64,000 bases of DNA, taken from the NCBI RefSeq assembly GCF_000284295.1, contig NC_017093.1, forward strand, positions 4,774,001 to 4,838,000, written 5' to 3'. Position numbers and translations under genes: made by a program. The notes beneath the pieces were generated by a model. The model was not told the DNA's origin, ran no database searches, and was given only the letters and a program-made list of their open reading frames with translations. The stretch comes from Actinoplanes missouriensis 431 (lineage in GTDB: Bacteria > Actinomycetota > Actinomycetes > Mycobacteriales > Micromonosporaceae). Below are positions 18,554 through 27,705 of the stretch, piece after piece (position 1 is the first letter of the stretch; each line of letters begins with the position of its first letter).

Positions 18554-19690
18554 ATGGTTGAGCAATCCCGGGGCCCACTGGACGGCCTGCTCGTCGCCGA
18601 CTTCTCGCGCATCCTCGCCGGGCCGTACGCGACGATGCTCCTCGCCGACCTCGGCGCCCAGGTCATCAAGGTGGAGAGTCCGGCCGGCGACGACACCCGG
18701 ACCTGGATGCCGCCGATCCGCGACGGCGTCGCCACGTACTACCTGGGCATCAACCGCAACAAACGCTCGATCGCGCTGAACCTGAAGGACCCGGACGACC
18801 GGGCCGCCGCGCAGGAACTGGCCCGCCGCGCGGACGTGCTGATCGAGAACATGCGGCCCGGCGGCCTCGCCCGCTTCGGCCTGGACTACGACACCGTCGC
18901 GGCGTCCAACGCCGGGATCATCTATGCCAGCATCAGCGGATTCGGCTCCGGGGCAGGAGCTTCGATGCCGGGGTACGACCTGATGGTCCAGGCCATCTCC
19001 GGGCTGATGAGTCTGACCGGTGATCCGGACGGCTCGCCGTACCGGGCCGGGATCTCGGTCTTCGACGTGATGGCGGGGCTGCACGCGAACATGGGCATCC
19101 TGGCCGCCCTGCACCGGCGGGCGGCGACCGGCCGGGGGCAGCACGTCGAGGTCAACCTGCTGAGCTCGGCGCTGTCCGGGCTGGTCAACCACTCGAGTGG
19201 ATACGTCGCCGGGGGGACGGTTCCCTTTCGGATGGGCAACGCTCACCCGAGCCTGTTCCCGTACGAGCCGCTGCCGACCGCCGACGGCGAACTGATCGTG
19301 ATCGCCGGCAACGACGGGCAGTTCCGCAAACTCTGTCACGTCCTGGGGTTGCCGGACCTGCCGGGCGATCCGCGGTTCGGGCGCAATCAGGACCGGACCG
19401 CGAACCGGGAGCAGCTGCGGCCGCTGCTGGTGGAGCGGCTGGTCACCCGTACCAAAGAGGAATGGTTCCGGGATCTTCTGGCGGCCGGGGTCCCGTGCGC
19501 GCCGATCAACACGATCGACGGCGGGGTGGCGCTCGCCGAGGAGCTGGGCCTCGCCCCGGTGGTGACCGTCGAGGGGGTCCCGGGCGTGCGCAACCCGATC
19601 ACCTTCTCCGAGACACCGGCACGGTACGAGTTGCCGCCGCCCGGGCTGGACGAACACGGTGAGGAGATCCGCGCGTGGCTGAAGGATTGA
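18554..19690 (+). CDS. CaiB/BaiF family CoA transferase (class III)
   Basis: 378 aa. Family III CoA transferase features: LVADFSRILAGPYATMLLADLGAQVIKVE shortened to its core LAGPYATMLLADLGA, then NRNKRSIALNLKDP, the catalytic Asp region in MPGYDLMVQAISGLMSLTG, and a C-terminal GVPCAPINT. It would move CoA between carboxylic acids. Start ATG 18554 is preferred; GTG 18530 would overlap the palindrome. The next gene starts inside it (16-base overlap), linking acid activation to a citryl-CoA-lyase-like enzyme. Confidence 0.92.
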   Translation: MVEQSRGPLDGLLVADFSRILAGPYATMLLADLGAQVIKVESPAGDDTRTWMPPIRDGVATYYLGINRNKRSIALNLKDPDDRAAAQELARRADVLIENMRPGGLARFGLDYDTVAASNAGIIYASISGFGSGAGASMPGYDLMVQAISGLMSLTGDPDGSPYRAGISVFDVMAGLHANMGILAALHRRAATGRGQHVEVNLLSSALSGLVNHSSGYVAGGTVPFRMGNAHPSLFPYEPLPTADGELIVIAGNDGQFRKLCHVLGLPDLPGDPRFGRNQDRTANREQLRPLLVERLVTRTKEEWFRDLLAAGVPCAPINTIDGGVALAEELGLAPVVTVEGVPGVRNPITFSETPARYELPPPGLDEHGEEIRAWLKD

Positions 19691-20442
19691 AGTTTCCCAC
19701 CGGGCTCGGCACGTCGGACGCCGACTCGATCTCGCTGCTCGGGCAGGACCTCGCGGCCGACCTGATGGGCAAGGTCGGGTTCGGGGAGCTGGCGTTCTGG
19801 CTGGTCGCCGGGCGGCGGCCGAACCCCGGCGAGGTGCGGCTGTTCGAGGCGGTGCTCGTCGCGCTCGCCGATCACGGGTTCACCCCGACCGCGATCGCGG
19901 CGCGGCTCACCTACCTCTCCGCGCCGGACTCCCTGCAGGGTGCGCTGGCGGCCGGGCTGCTCGGCGGCGGCTCACGGTTTCTCGGGGTGACCGAGGACTG
20001 CGGCCGATTCCTCGCGGACGTGCTCGCGGCAGCCGATTCCGACGACTACGACGGCATCGCCCTGCGCGCCGTCGAGGAGGCGAGAGCGGCGAAGCGATTC
20101 ATTCCCGGGCTGGGCCATCCGGTGCACAAGGAACAGGACCCGCGCACCCCGGTTCTCATCGCGATCGCCACCGAGGAGGGCCTTTACGGGCCCCATTTAC
20201 GACTGTTCGAGGCGATCGGACGCGTCCATCCGCAGATTCTGCGTCGCACGCTGCCGCTGAACGGCGCGGGAGTGTGCGGCGCGGCCCTCGCCGATCTGGG
20301 TCTGCCGGTCGATCTGCTGCGCGGTTTCGCGCTGCTGGCGCGGGCCGCCGGACTGCTCGGGCAGATCGCCGAGGAACGGCGGCGCCCGATCGCGGGCGAC
20401 ATCTATCGGACGGTCGACCGCAACGCCGTCTACGAGCCCTGA
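19675..20442 (+). CDS. Citryl-CoA lyase-like protein (citrate synthase superfamily)
   Basis: 255 aa, the length of stand-alone citryl-CoA lyase-type proteins and far shorter than citrate synthase. Citrate-synthase fold motifs: SISLLGQDLAADLMGKVGF, AARLTYLSAPDSLQGALAAG, and the catalytic histidine region GLGHPVHKEQDPR. Expected chemistry is cleavage of a 3-hydroxy-3-carboxyacyl-CoA to acetyl-CoA and an oxoacid. GTG 19675 overlaps the CoA transferase gene by 16 bases, so the two likely act in sequence. The true substrate is not known. Confidence 0.85.
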   Translation: MAEGLKFPTGLGTSDADSISLLGQDLAADLMGKVGFGELAFWLVAGRRPNPGEVRLFEAVLVALADHGFTPTAIAARLTYLSAPDSLQGALAAGLLGGGSRFLGVTEDCGRFLADVLAAADSDDYDGIALRAVEEARAAKRFIPGLGHPVHKEQDPRTPVLIAIATEEGLYGPHLRLFEAIGRVHPQILRRTLPLNGAGVCGAALADLGLPVDLLRGFALLARAAGLLGQIAEERRRPIAGDIYRTVDRNAVYEP

Positions 20443-20461
20443 ATCGCACGGGAGGAAAGCC

Positions 20462-21325
20462 ATGGCCAGCATCGTCGCGGTCATCGCCTCGACGCATCAC
20501 CCCTTCTACTACCGGGCCAGCACGTCCACCGGCGACGACCGGCCCCCGTTCGCCGACGAGTGGACCCGCAAGATCCTCGCCTTCCGGGAGACGCTGACCC
20601 GGGCGAAGCCGGACGTGCTGGTCATGGTCGGCTCTGATCACTTCCATCAGCTGTGGTTGGACAACATGCCGCAGTTCCTGGTCGGCAAGGCGCCGTTCTA
20701 CGACGCGAACTGGTACAACGAGGAACGCGAGTTCGGGCTGCCGCGGATGGTCCTGAAAGGCCAGGAGGACCTGTCGTCGCACATCCTGCGCTCCGGGCTG
20801 GACGCCGGATTCGACCTCGCGTTCAGCAACGAGCTGCGGATCGATCACAGCGTGACCTGCCCGATCATCACGCTGCGCCCCGAGGCCGACCTGCCGATCG
20901 TGCCGATCTACACGAACATCTTCGCGCCGCCGCTGCCGCAGCCGTCCCGCTTCGTCAAGCTCGGCGAGACGATCCGGGAGATCGTCGAGCAGTGGCCGTC
21001 GCAGCTGCGGGTCGCCGTGATCGGGACCGGTCACCTGTCGCTGGAGCTGGGCGGGCCCCGGCAGTTCGGCCCGCACGGACCGGACCCGGCGTTCGACGAG
21101 AAGGCGGTCGGCTGGATCGCCAACGGCGACCTCGACGGCTGCCTGCGCGAGGTCACGCTGGACAGCCTGCACACGCCCGGGAACGCCACCCACGGATTCA
21201 TGGACTTCATGCTGATGATGGGTGTGGCCGGCGCCGGAGTGAAAGCCGACTACGTCGACACCCTCGACCTGTTCCACACCATGGAGGCGTATTTCACCTG
21301 GTATCCGAACGGAGCTCCGGCATGA
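20462..21325 (+). CDS. Class III extradiol dioxygenase catalytic subunit (LigB-like)
   Basis: 287 aa, LigB fold, close to the protocatechuate 4,5-dioxygenase beta subunit. H12 in IASTHHPF and the VGSDHFHQL histidines (residues 60 and 62) supply Fe(II) ligands, and GTGHLSLELGGP carries the catalytic His; the last ligand should be a Glu in the C-terminal third. It opens an aromatic diol ring by meta cleavage. Preceded by GGGAGGAAAG. Overlaps the LigA-like gene by ATGA. Confidence 0.92.
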   Translation: MASIVAVIASTHHPFYYRASTSTGDDRPPFADEWTRKILAFRETLTRAKPDVLVMVGSDHFHQLWLDNMPQFLVGKAPFYDANWYNEEREFGLPRMVLKGQEDLSSHILRSGLDAGFDLAFSNELRIDHSVTCPIITLRPEADLPIVPIYTNIFAPPLPQPSRFVKLGETIREIVEQWPSQLRVAVIGTGHLSLELGGPRQFGPHGPDPAFDEKAVGWIANGDLDGCLREVTLDSLHTPGNATHGFMDFMLMMGVAGAGVKADYVDTLDLFHTMEAYFTWYPNGAPA

Positions 21326-21684
21326 GCCGTTATCTGCTGAACAAGTTCCTGTTCACCGTGGACCGCGATCCCGCGCTGGTCGAACGCTATCGCGCCGATC
21401 CCGGCGAGCTGGTCCGGTGGTGGGAGTCGTCGATGGCCAATACGATTCTGAACTGCCACAGCGGCGAGGCCAGCACGTGGCTCACGTTCACCGCCGAGGA
21501 ACGGGAGGCTCTGATCGCCCACGACCATGTGCGACTGTTCGGGCTCGGCGCCCACCCGTTTCTGACATTGACGCTGTTCATCGCCATGTTCGAGCGGGAC
21601 AACACCGAGCCGCTGGAGTATCAGAAGGCGTACGGCACGGCTCTCGCCGCGTTCGCCCTGCCCTATCCGGACATCACCACATGA
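21322..21684 (+). CDS. LigA-like extradiol dioxygenase small subunit
   Basis: 120 aa, helical, in the size range of the protocatechuate 4,5-dioxygenase alpha subunit (LigA). YLLNKFLFTVDRDPALVERY, then AEEREALIAHDHVRLFGLG and HPFLTLTLFIAMFE fit the LigA helix bundle that caps the LigB active site. Coupled to ligB and to the following oxidoreductase by 4-base overlaps. Assignment rests on fold-like pattern and position. Confidence 0.8.
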   Translation: MSRYLLNKFLFTVDRDPALVERYRADPGELVRWWESSMANTILNCHSGEASTWLTFTAEEREALIAHDHVRLFGLGAHPFLTLTLFIAMFERDNTEPLEYQKAYGTALAAFALPYPDITT

Positions 21685-22637
21685 TCGACGCGGCGGTCGT
21701 GCGGATCTGCGGGCAGCCTCCGATGCCGGAGCGCCGCCCGGCGCCCGTCCCCGGTGACGGCGAGTTCTGCATCCGGGTCGCGGCGGCGCCGATCACGCCG
21801 CTCGACGTGCTCTGCGCGTCGGGGACCAGCTACTTCGGGGTGCCGGCGACGCCGTACGTGCCGGGTGTCCAGGGTGTCGGGCATCTCGACGACGGGACGG
21901 CGGTGTGGTTCGCGACGGCGGCCGGGATGCGGCCGGGTGACGGGAGCATGGCGTCGATCGTGACGGCCGCCGGCGACGACGTCGTGACGCTGCCGCCCGG
22001 AACTCCGCTGATCCCGGTGGCCGCGCTCGGGCTCTCCGCGGTGGCCGCCCATGCCGCACTGCGGGCGGCCGGCGACGACCTCGGGCAGGTGGTGGTGCTC
22101 GGCGCGGGCGGCACGGTCGGGCAGGCCGCGATCCAGCTGGCGCTGCTGGGCGGCGCCCGCCGGGTGATCGCCGTGGCCCGCTCCCCCGAGGCGCTGGCCC
22201 GCGCGACCGATCTGGGCGCGGCGGCCACCGTGCCGCTGCTGCCCGGCGACTCCGAGACCGGCCTCGCCGACTGCCTGCGCGACGCCGCGGACGGCCCGGT
22301 CGACCTGGTGATCGATCCGGTCTTCGGGATGCCGGCGGCGGCCGCCCTGCGGGTGCTGCGCCCCGGCGGAACCCTGGTCAACCTGGGATCGGCGGCCGGG
22401 GCAACCGCGCCGATCGACTCGGCCACCCTGCGCAGCGGGTCGTTGCGCATCGTCGGGCACACCAACAACGCGCTGTCGCCGGCCCAGCGGGCCGGCGCGC
22501 TGACCGACATCGCCGCGCACGCGGCGGCCGGGCGTCTCACGGTCGCCCACGAGACGGTTCCGCTGGCGGCGGTCGCCGAGGCGTGGACCCGCCAGGCGAT
22601 CGGGCTGGCCCGGAGCCGGATGATAATCACCCCATGA
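21681..22637 (+). CDS. Medium-chain dehydrogenase/reductase (quinone oxidoreductase-like)
   Basis: 318 aa MDR-family NAD(P)H oxidoreductase. The N-terminal GroES-like part has APITPLDVLCASGTSYFG and PYVPGVQGVG; the nucleotide-binding motif is VVLGAGGTVGQAAIQLALLG. No catalytic zinc cysteines are seen, so it belongs to the zinc-independent quinone-reductase branch. Last enzyme gene of the LigAB operon by 4-base overlap; probably a reductase or dehydrogenase step there. Confidence 0.88.
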   Translation: MIDAAVVRICGQPPMPERRPAPVPGDGEFCIRVAAAPITPLDVLCASGTSYFGVPATPYVPGVQGVGHLDDGTAVWFATAAGMRPGDGSMASIVTAAGDDVVTLPPGTPLIPVAALGLSAVAAHAALRAAGDDLGQVVVLGAGGTVGQAAIQLALLGGARRVIAVARSPEALARATDLGAAATVPLLPGDSETGLADCLRDAADGPVDLVIDPVFGMPAAAALRVLRPGGTLVNLGSAAGATAPIDSATLRSGSLRIVGHTNNALSPAQRAGALTDIAAHAAAGRLTVAHETVPLAAVAEAWTRQAIGLARSRMIITP

Positions 22638-23122
22638 CCAAGGTAGTGACCTATGTCGAAATGACCTCGCTGGATGACCTCCGGCCCGCCGCGCCGGTCC
22701 CGGGTCTCGCCCTGGAACCCCTGGACCCGGCGTCGCCGCTGGTCATCGAGTTGCAGGTCCGGATCGGCGCGCCCTACGGCTGGAAGAGCGCGAGTCGCAC
22801 CCCCGAGGAGTGGGCCGCCCATCTCGCCGCCCACCCGGACCGGCGCTACTTCGCGGTGACCTTCGAGGGCGAGCCGGCCGGCATGGTGGCCTGCCACCAG
22901 CGCCCGGGAGACGACGTGGAGATCGAGACGTTCGGGCTGGTCCCCGAGTTCACCGGCCGGCGGCTGGGCGGGTACGCGCTGACACTCGGCATCCGGCAGG
23001 CCTGGTCCCTGACGCCCGGCGTGAAACGCGTCTGGCTGCACACCTCCACCCAGGACCACCCGAACGCGCTGCCCAACTACCACCGGCGGGGCTTTCGCAC
23101 GTTCGCCACCGAGAGCCGCTGA
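22634..23122 (+). CDS. GNAT family N-acetyltransferase
   Basis: 162 aa. GNAT core with GEPAGMVACHQ (beta strand 4), the acetyl-CoA loop VPEFTGRRLGGYALTLGIRQ and a C-terminal LPNYHRRGFRTF. ATG 22634 overlaps the preceding stop by 4 bases, so it may be read with the LigAB operon, though nothing ties its function to the pathway. Acceptor unknown. Confidence 0.85.
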   Translation: MTKVVTYVEMTSLDDLRPAAPVPGLALEPLDPASPLVIELQVRIGAPYGWKSASRTPEEWAAHLAAHPDRRYFAVTFEGEPAGMVACHQRPGDDVEIETFGLVPEFTGRRLGGYALTLGIRQAWSLTPGVKRVWLHTSTQDHPNALPNYHRRGFRTFATESR

Positions 23123-23174
23123 TCGCATGGATGAGTGATGTGCGGGCCGGGCGCCGCGATGCAGGCTCTCCGGC

Positions 23175-23495
23175 ATGGAACGCCCACTCGCCATCACACC
23201 CACCACCGAACCGGCCGGGATCCGGCTGCGCGGCACCCTCGGCGCGTCCACGCTGCCCCTCCTGGAGACCTCGCTGGAACGGCTGCTCGACCAGACCGGT
23301 GACGTCGTGCTCGACCTGGCCGGCGTGACGTTCGTCGACAGCGCCGGCCTGCGCGCGCTGGTCCGCGCGGCCGCCTCGCTGGAAGCCCGCGGCCGGCGCC
23401 TGCTGCTGGAGAACCCCCGCCCTCAGCTGTTCCGGCTCGCCGAGGCCGTCGGATACGGCATTCCGGCCGCCACGATGCAGTCACCTGGCAGATGA
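23175..23495 (+). CDS. STAS-domain anti-sigma factor antagonist
   Basis: 106 aa single STAS domain of the SpoIIAA type. The phosphorylatable serine region reads GVTFVDSAGLRALVRAA and is preceded by VVLDLAG. It would bind an anti-sigma factor kinase and release a sigma factor when dephosphorylated. No kinase or sigma gene is adjacent. ATG 23175. Confidence 0.9.
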   Translation: MERPLAITPTTEPAGIRLRGTLGASTLPLLETSLERLLDQTGDVVLDLAGVTFVDSAGLRALVRAAASLEARGRRLLLENPRPQLFRLAEAVGYGIPAATMQSPGR

Positions 23496-23541
23496 CGCGC
23501 CCGCCGGGCCCGCACAGAATGGCCCGGTGGAGAGGCACGAC

Positions 23542-26197
23542 ATGCCGTTGCGGGGACGCGACGGCGAACTGGCGGAACTGACACGGCGGATCGGCACGGT
23601 GCACAACGGGGGTGCGTCGATCGTCGTCGTGACGGGTGCGCCGGGCAGCGGCAAGACCCGGCTGCTCCACGAGGCGCAGCGGGTCGCCGCCGCTCGCCAC
23701 GTGCGGACGGTGCGGCTGGCCGGCGACCCTGACGCCGCTCTGGCGCCCGGCGAGGGCCTGCTGCGCGGGCTGGACATCAGCCCGCCCCGGCAGCCGGGCG
23801 CCGAACACCGGTACTGGTTCCTCCAGGAGGTCCAGGACGGCCTGGAGCGCGCCGCCCGCCGGCAACCTCTGCTGATCGCCGTCGACGACCTGCAGTGGTG
23901 CGACGACCTCACGCTGCTCGCGCTCCGGGTGCTGCCCGAGCGCCTCGCCGGTTACCCGATCCTCTGGCTCCTCGCCGGCCGGGAGACCGAATCCTCCCCC
24001 GGGTACGTGAACACCCTCGCCCGCCTCGACGCCGGTGGCGCCACCACCCTGATTCTCGGTGACCTCGACGACGACGCGGCCGCCCGGATGGCCGCCGACG
24101 TGCTCGGCGCCGCGCCTTCCGGCGAGCTGCTCGACCTGGCCCGGAGCGCCGGGAACAGCCCGCTGCTGATCCGCGAGCTGATGACCGGCATCCGCGAGGA
24201 GGGACGCGCCGACCTGCCCACCCGCGTCCGCACCCTGGTGCAGCGGCGTCTCGCCCGGCTGCCGCGCGACACCCGCGCCGTCCTCGAGGTGGCCTCGGTG
24301 CTGTCGCGCCGCCTGCTCGTACCCTGTCTCGCTGATCTTCTGCGCCGGACCCCGGCGCAGCTGCTCGACTCGGTCCGCGTGGCGCTCGCCGAGGATCTGC
24401 TCCGCAGCGAGGGCGAGGAACTGGTGTTCCGGCACGATCTGGTGCGCGAGGCGATCCGGGCGACGGTGCCGCCGCCGGTGGCACGGGCCCTGCGCCGGGA
24501 GGCCGCCGCGGCCGCCGCCCGGTCGGGTTCCGGCCCGCTCGAGGTGGCCGCGCTGATGGCCGACAGCGCGGAACCCGGTGACCAGGAGGCGATCGCGGCG
24601 TTGCGCACCGCCGCCGCGCGGCTCGCCGCCGACACGCCGGCCGGCGCCGCCGACCTGAGCCGCCGGGCCCTCGCCCTGACCCGGGCCGGCACCACACAGC
24701 ACCAGGAGGTCACCGCCGAGACGGTCCGGCTGTTGTGGCTGGCCGGGCGCGCCCACGAGGCCACCGTCCTGGGCCGCACCCTGCTCCACGACGACCTGGC
24801 GCCCGAGGCGGAGGCCGCCGCCCGGATCGGCATCGCCGCGGTCTGCAGCCAGTACTCGTTCGCCGAGGCGGTCCGGCAGTGCGCGATCACCGCCGGCCTT
24901 CCCGGGCTGTCCACGCGGACCAGGACGTCGGCGCTCGCCCTGATGGGCGTGAACCAGACCATGACCGGTGACATCACCGGCGCCGGGACGACGCTGGCCG
25001 AGGTGCTCCGGGACGCCGACGAGCCGCATCGGGCCCTCGCCCTGGCCGCGCTGTCGGTCGTCGCCCTCTACCGCGACGACTGGGCCGGCGCCACCGAACT
25101 GGCCGACGAGGTCGTCAAGGCCCGGGCCGGGGCCGATCTGTGGGGGCCGACGCAGTGGCGCGGCTACCTCGACGCCCTGGCCGGGCGGCCGGACCTGGCC
25201 CTGGAGCACGCCGCGTCCGGGATGCGGGTGGCGCAGCGCGACGGCCAGGCCTGGCAGGTGCGGCAATGGAGCATGGACCGGTGCCGGCTGCTCTTCGACG
25301 CCGGCCGGCTCGACGACGCCCGCGCCGAGGCGGAGGGCGTCCTCGCGATGGCCGACGAGCTGGGCGCGGGCAACTACGCCGACTGCACCGCCCTGGTCAC
25401 CGCGGCGCGGGTGGCGCTGCACACCGGTGACCTGGCCGCGGCCCGCCGTTACGACGCGGACGCCGAACGGATGCGGGCCGACGAGGCGCCGCTGGTCCGC
25501 CGCGCGGGCCGCTGGATCGGCGCGCTCGTCGCGGTCGCCCACGACCGCGACCCGGACCGGATCCGGCAGCTGCTTGCCGAGGCCGCCGGCACGTTCGGCA
25601 GTCCCGGTCCCGCGCTCGGCTCGCCGATGGACCCCGCCGACGACGTGACGTTCGTGCGGATCGCGCTGTCGATCGGCGAACACGGCTGGGCGGGCCGGGC
25701 GGTGGCGGCCGCCGAGCAGCGGAGCGCGGCCAATCCGTCGTACCCGTTCCTCGCCGCGACCGCCGGGCACGCCCGCGGCCTGCTCGACGGCGACCGGCAC
25801 CGGATCCTCGCCGCGATCGAGACATACCGGGCGTTTCCCCGGCCGCTGCCGCTCGCCGCCGCCCTCGAGGACGCCGACGGACACGAGGAGGCGCTGACCG
25901 TTTATGACCGTGTCGGTGCCACCCGCGACGCGGCCCGCGTGCGCGGTGAGCTGCGCCGCCGGGGCATCCACCGCCGTCCCGCTGCCCCCGGCCGCCGCGG
26001 GCGCGGACCGCTGGTCCCGGCTGACCGTCACCGAGCTCGCCGTCGTCGAGAAGATCGCCGCCGGGGCCACCAACCGGGAGGTCGCGGCCGCCATGTTCCT
26101 GTCACCGCACACCGTGAACACCCATGTCCGACATGCTTTCACGAAGCTGGGCATAACTCCCGCGTCGAGTTGACCCGGCTCGCGGTCCGGCACCTAG
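23542..26197 (+). pseudogene. LuxR-type ATPase regulator disrupted by two frameshifts and an IS
   Basis: Large ATP-binding LuxR (LAL-type) regulator. The first 2.4 kb are intact: Walker A GAPGSGKTRLL, Walker B LLIAVDDLQW and a TPR-like middle. Near 25995 the frame shifts by one inserted base; the LuxR helix-turn-helix (LTVTELAVVEKIA, NREVAAAMFLSPHTVNTHVR) is then encoded in the next frame. Near 26150 one base is missing: the frame hits TGA at 26171-26173, while the expected end (SRVELTRLAVRHL) lies back in frame one. The IS701-family element is inserted at CTAG 26194. Removing it restores the ending RHLGG and a stop at 27646-27648. ATG 23542 has GGAGAGG upstream. Frameshifts could be real decay or sequence errors. 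Confidence 0.75.
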
Positions 26198-26210
26198 TAG
26201 TGCTTTGTCA
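26194..26210. repeat. Left end of IS701-family element: CTAG target duplication and 13-bp terminal repeat
   Basis: CTAG (26194-26197) followed by TAGTGCTTTGTCA (26198-26210). The inverse of the 13-mer and a second CTAG close the element on the right. Confidence 0.93.
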
Positions 26211-27636
26211 TGATCCGCGTCGGCGGGCTCGTTTCCGTTGCGGGAACGGGGTTCGGCAGGTCGGGCATGCGCCGATGAGGTAGACGAGCAGGAGTTGCAG
26301 GCGTCGGAGTACGGCGTAGAGGGTCATTCCGGCGCATGGGTTTTTGGGTCGAGGCGTTGCAGGGTGAGGAAGATGTGTGCCGCGGAGACGAGGGTGACGT
26401 GGTGGTGCCATCCCTGCCAGGTGCGGCCTTCGTAGTGGTCGAGGCCGAGACCGGTCTTGACTTCGCGGTAGTCGTGTTCGATGCGCCAGCGCAGTTTCGC
26501 CCAGCGGATCAGGGTGCGTCTCGCGGTCCGGGCGGGTAGGTCAGAGAGCCAGTACTTGATCGGCTCCGGGTTGCCGGGCGGCCATTCGGCGATGAGCCAG
26601 GCCTCAGGTAGGTCCTCGCCGCGGTGCGCGGACAGCAGGGTTCGCCCGGCCGGACGGACCCGGGTGAACACGAAGTGCGAGGACATCAGGAGCGGACGGC
26701 CGCCGCGGCTGCGGGAGCCGGGTCGCCAGGTCACTCTCCGGGCTTTGCCGGTGCCGGTGGTGATCAGTTCGGTGAGGGTCGGCGCCGGCTGCTGGTAGCG
26801 GGGCGTGGGATAGGAGCCGACGCCGGCGTAGTCCCCGGCCGTGCGGATCGTCGAGGCCGGGTAAGCGGTGAGCCTGCCGCTGACCTGCACCAGGTGGGGC
26901 AGCCCGCGTTCGGTCAGGGCGAGGCGGAACTCTGCGGCGTCGCCGTAGCCGCAGTCGGCCACGATCAGCGGCGGGCGATGTCCCCATCGCAGCAGTTCGT
27001 CGATCATGTCCAGGGCGAGGCGCCACTTCTCCCGATGGGTCACGTCGTCGCTGATCCCGGCGCGGCGGCGACGGTTGTGGACATCGCTGGTGGCCTTGGG
27101 TGAGGCGGGATCCCAGGACTCCGGCAGAAACAGTCGCCAGTCCACGGGGCAGGATGCGGTGTCGGTGACCATGCTGACGCTTACGGCGATCTGGCAGTTG
27201 GTGACCTTGCCCGCGGTGCCGGTGTACTGCCGGGCCACACACGGCGAAGCGGTGCCGCATTTGAGCAGGCCGGTGTCGTCGATGGCCCATGCCGTCGGGA
27301 CGATCGCCTGGTCGGCCAGCGCGGCGATCCGTCGCCGGACCGGCTCGACCTGCCACGGACTGTTGGTCACGAAGTGGTTCAACGCCTGCTCATGCACGCC
27401 CTGCAGCCGAGCGGCCATCGGCTGGATCGACTTACGCCGTCCGTCGATCATCAGCCCTTGCAGATACGCGGCCGCACGATCCTGCCAGCCGGCCCTGGTC
27501 AGCGAGGCGAACACGTCCGACGCGAACTCGGCCAAGTCGTCACGCAACCGGTCAGCCTCAGCAACGTCCATACCTCAACGACAGCAACCCACCGTCAACA
27601 AGTCACCATCAGCCACTCGAAAGTGACAAAGCACTA
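26198..27636. mobile_element. IS701-family insertion sequence, 1439 bp
   Basis: Perfect 13-bp terminal inverted repeats TAGTGCTTTGTCA / TGACAAAGCACTA bound one transposase gene. The 4-bp CTAG target duplication fits the YTAR target rule of the IS701 family. Complete and apparently intact. It has landed in the last codons of a LuxR regulator gene, so it postdates that gene. Confidence 0.93.
26324..27571 (-). CDS. IS701 family transposase
   Basis: 415 aa DDE transposase, full length for the family. The acidic triad is expected at WAIDDTG, VADCGYGD and WRIEHDYRE-(VKTGLGLDHYEGR), the last being the family's typical YREVK(T)GLGLDH signature. Read opposite to the disrupted LuxR gene. ATG 27571 is 53 bases inside the right terminal repeat. 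No frameshift, so the element could still move. Confidence 0.94.
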   Translation of the reverse strand: MDVAEADRLRDDLAEFASDVFASLTRAGWQDRAAAYLQGLMIDGRRKSIQPMAARLQGVHEQALNHFVTNSPWQVEPVRRRIAALADQAIVPTAWAIDDTGLLKCGTASPCVARQYTGTAGKVTNCQIAVSVSMVTDTASCPVDWRLFLPESWDPASPKATSDVHNRRRRAGISDDVTHREKWRLALDMIDELLRWGHRPPLIVADCGYGDAAEFRLALTERGLPHLVQVSGRLTAYPASTIRTAGDYAGVGSYPTPRYQQPAPTLTELITTGTGKARRVTWRPGSRSRGGRPLLMSSHFVFTRVRPAGRTLLSAHRGEDLPEAWLIAEWPPGNPEPIKYWLSDLPARTARRTLIRWAKLRWRIEHDYREVKTGLGLDHYEGRTWQGWHHHVTLVSAAHIFLTLQRLDPKTHAPE

Positions 27637-27640
27637 CTAG
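27624..27640. repeat. Right end of IS701-family element: 13-bp terminal repeat and CTAG duplication
   Basis: TGACAAAGCACTA (27624-27636) followed by CTAG (27637-27640), matching the left end. Confidence 0.93.
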
Positions 27641-27705
27641 GCGGCTGACGAGAACTCCATCACTGCAGCTTGGGTGGCCATCCGGCGGGTGCGCAGACTG
27701 GGTCC

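Noticed and set aside
23194..26193. 999-aa antisense frame over the LuxR ATPase gene
   Set aside because: A low-complexity Gly/Arg/Gln translation; the plus strand has clear Walker and LuxR motifs.
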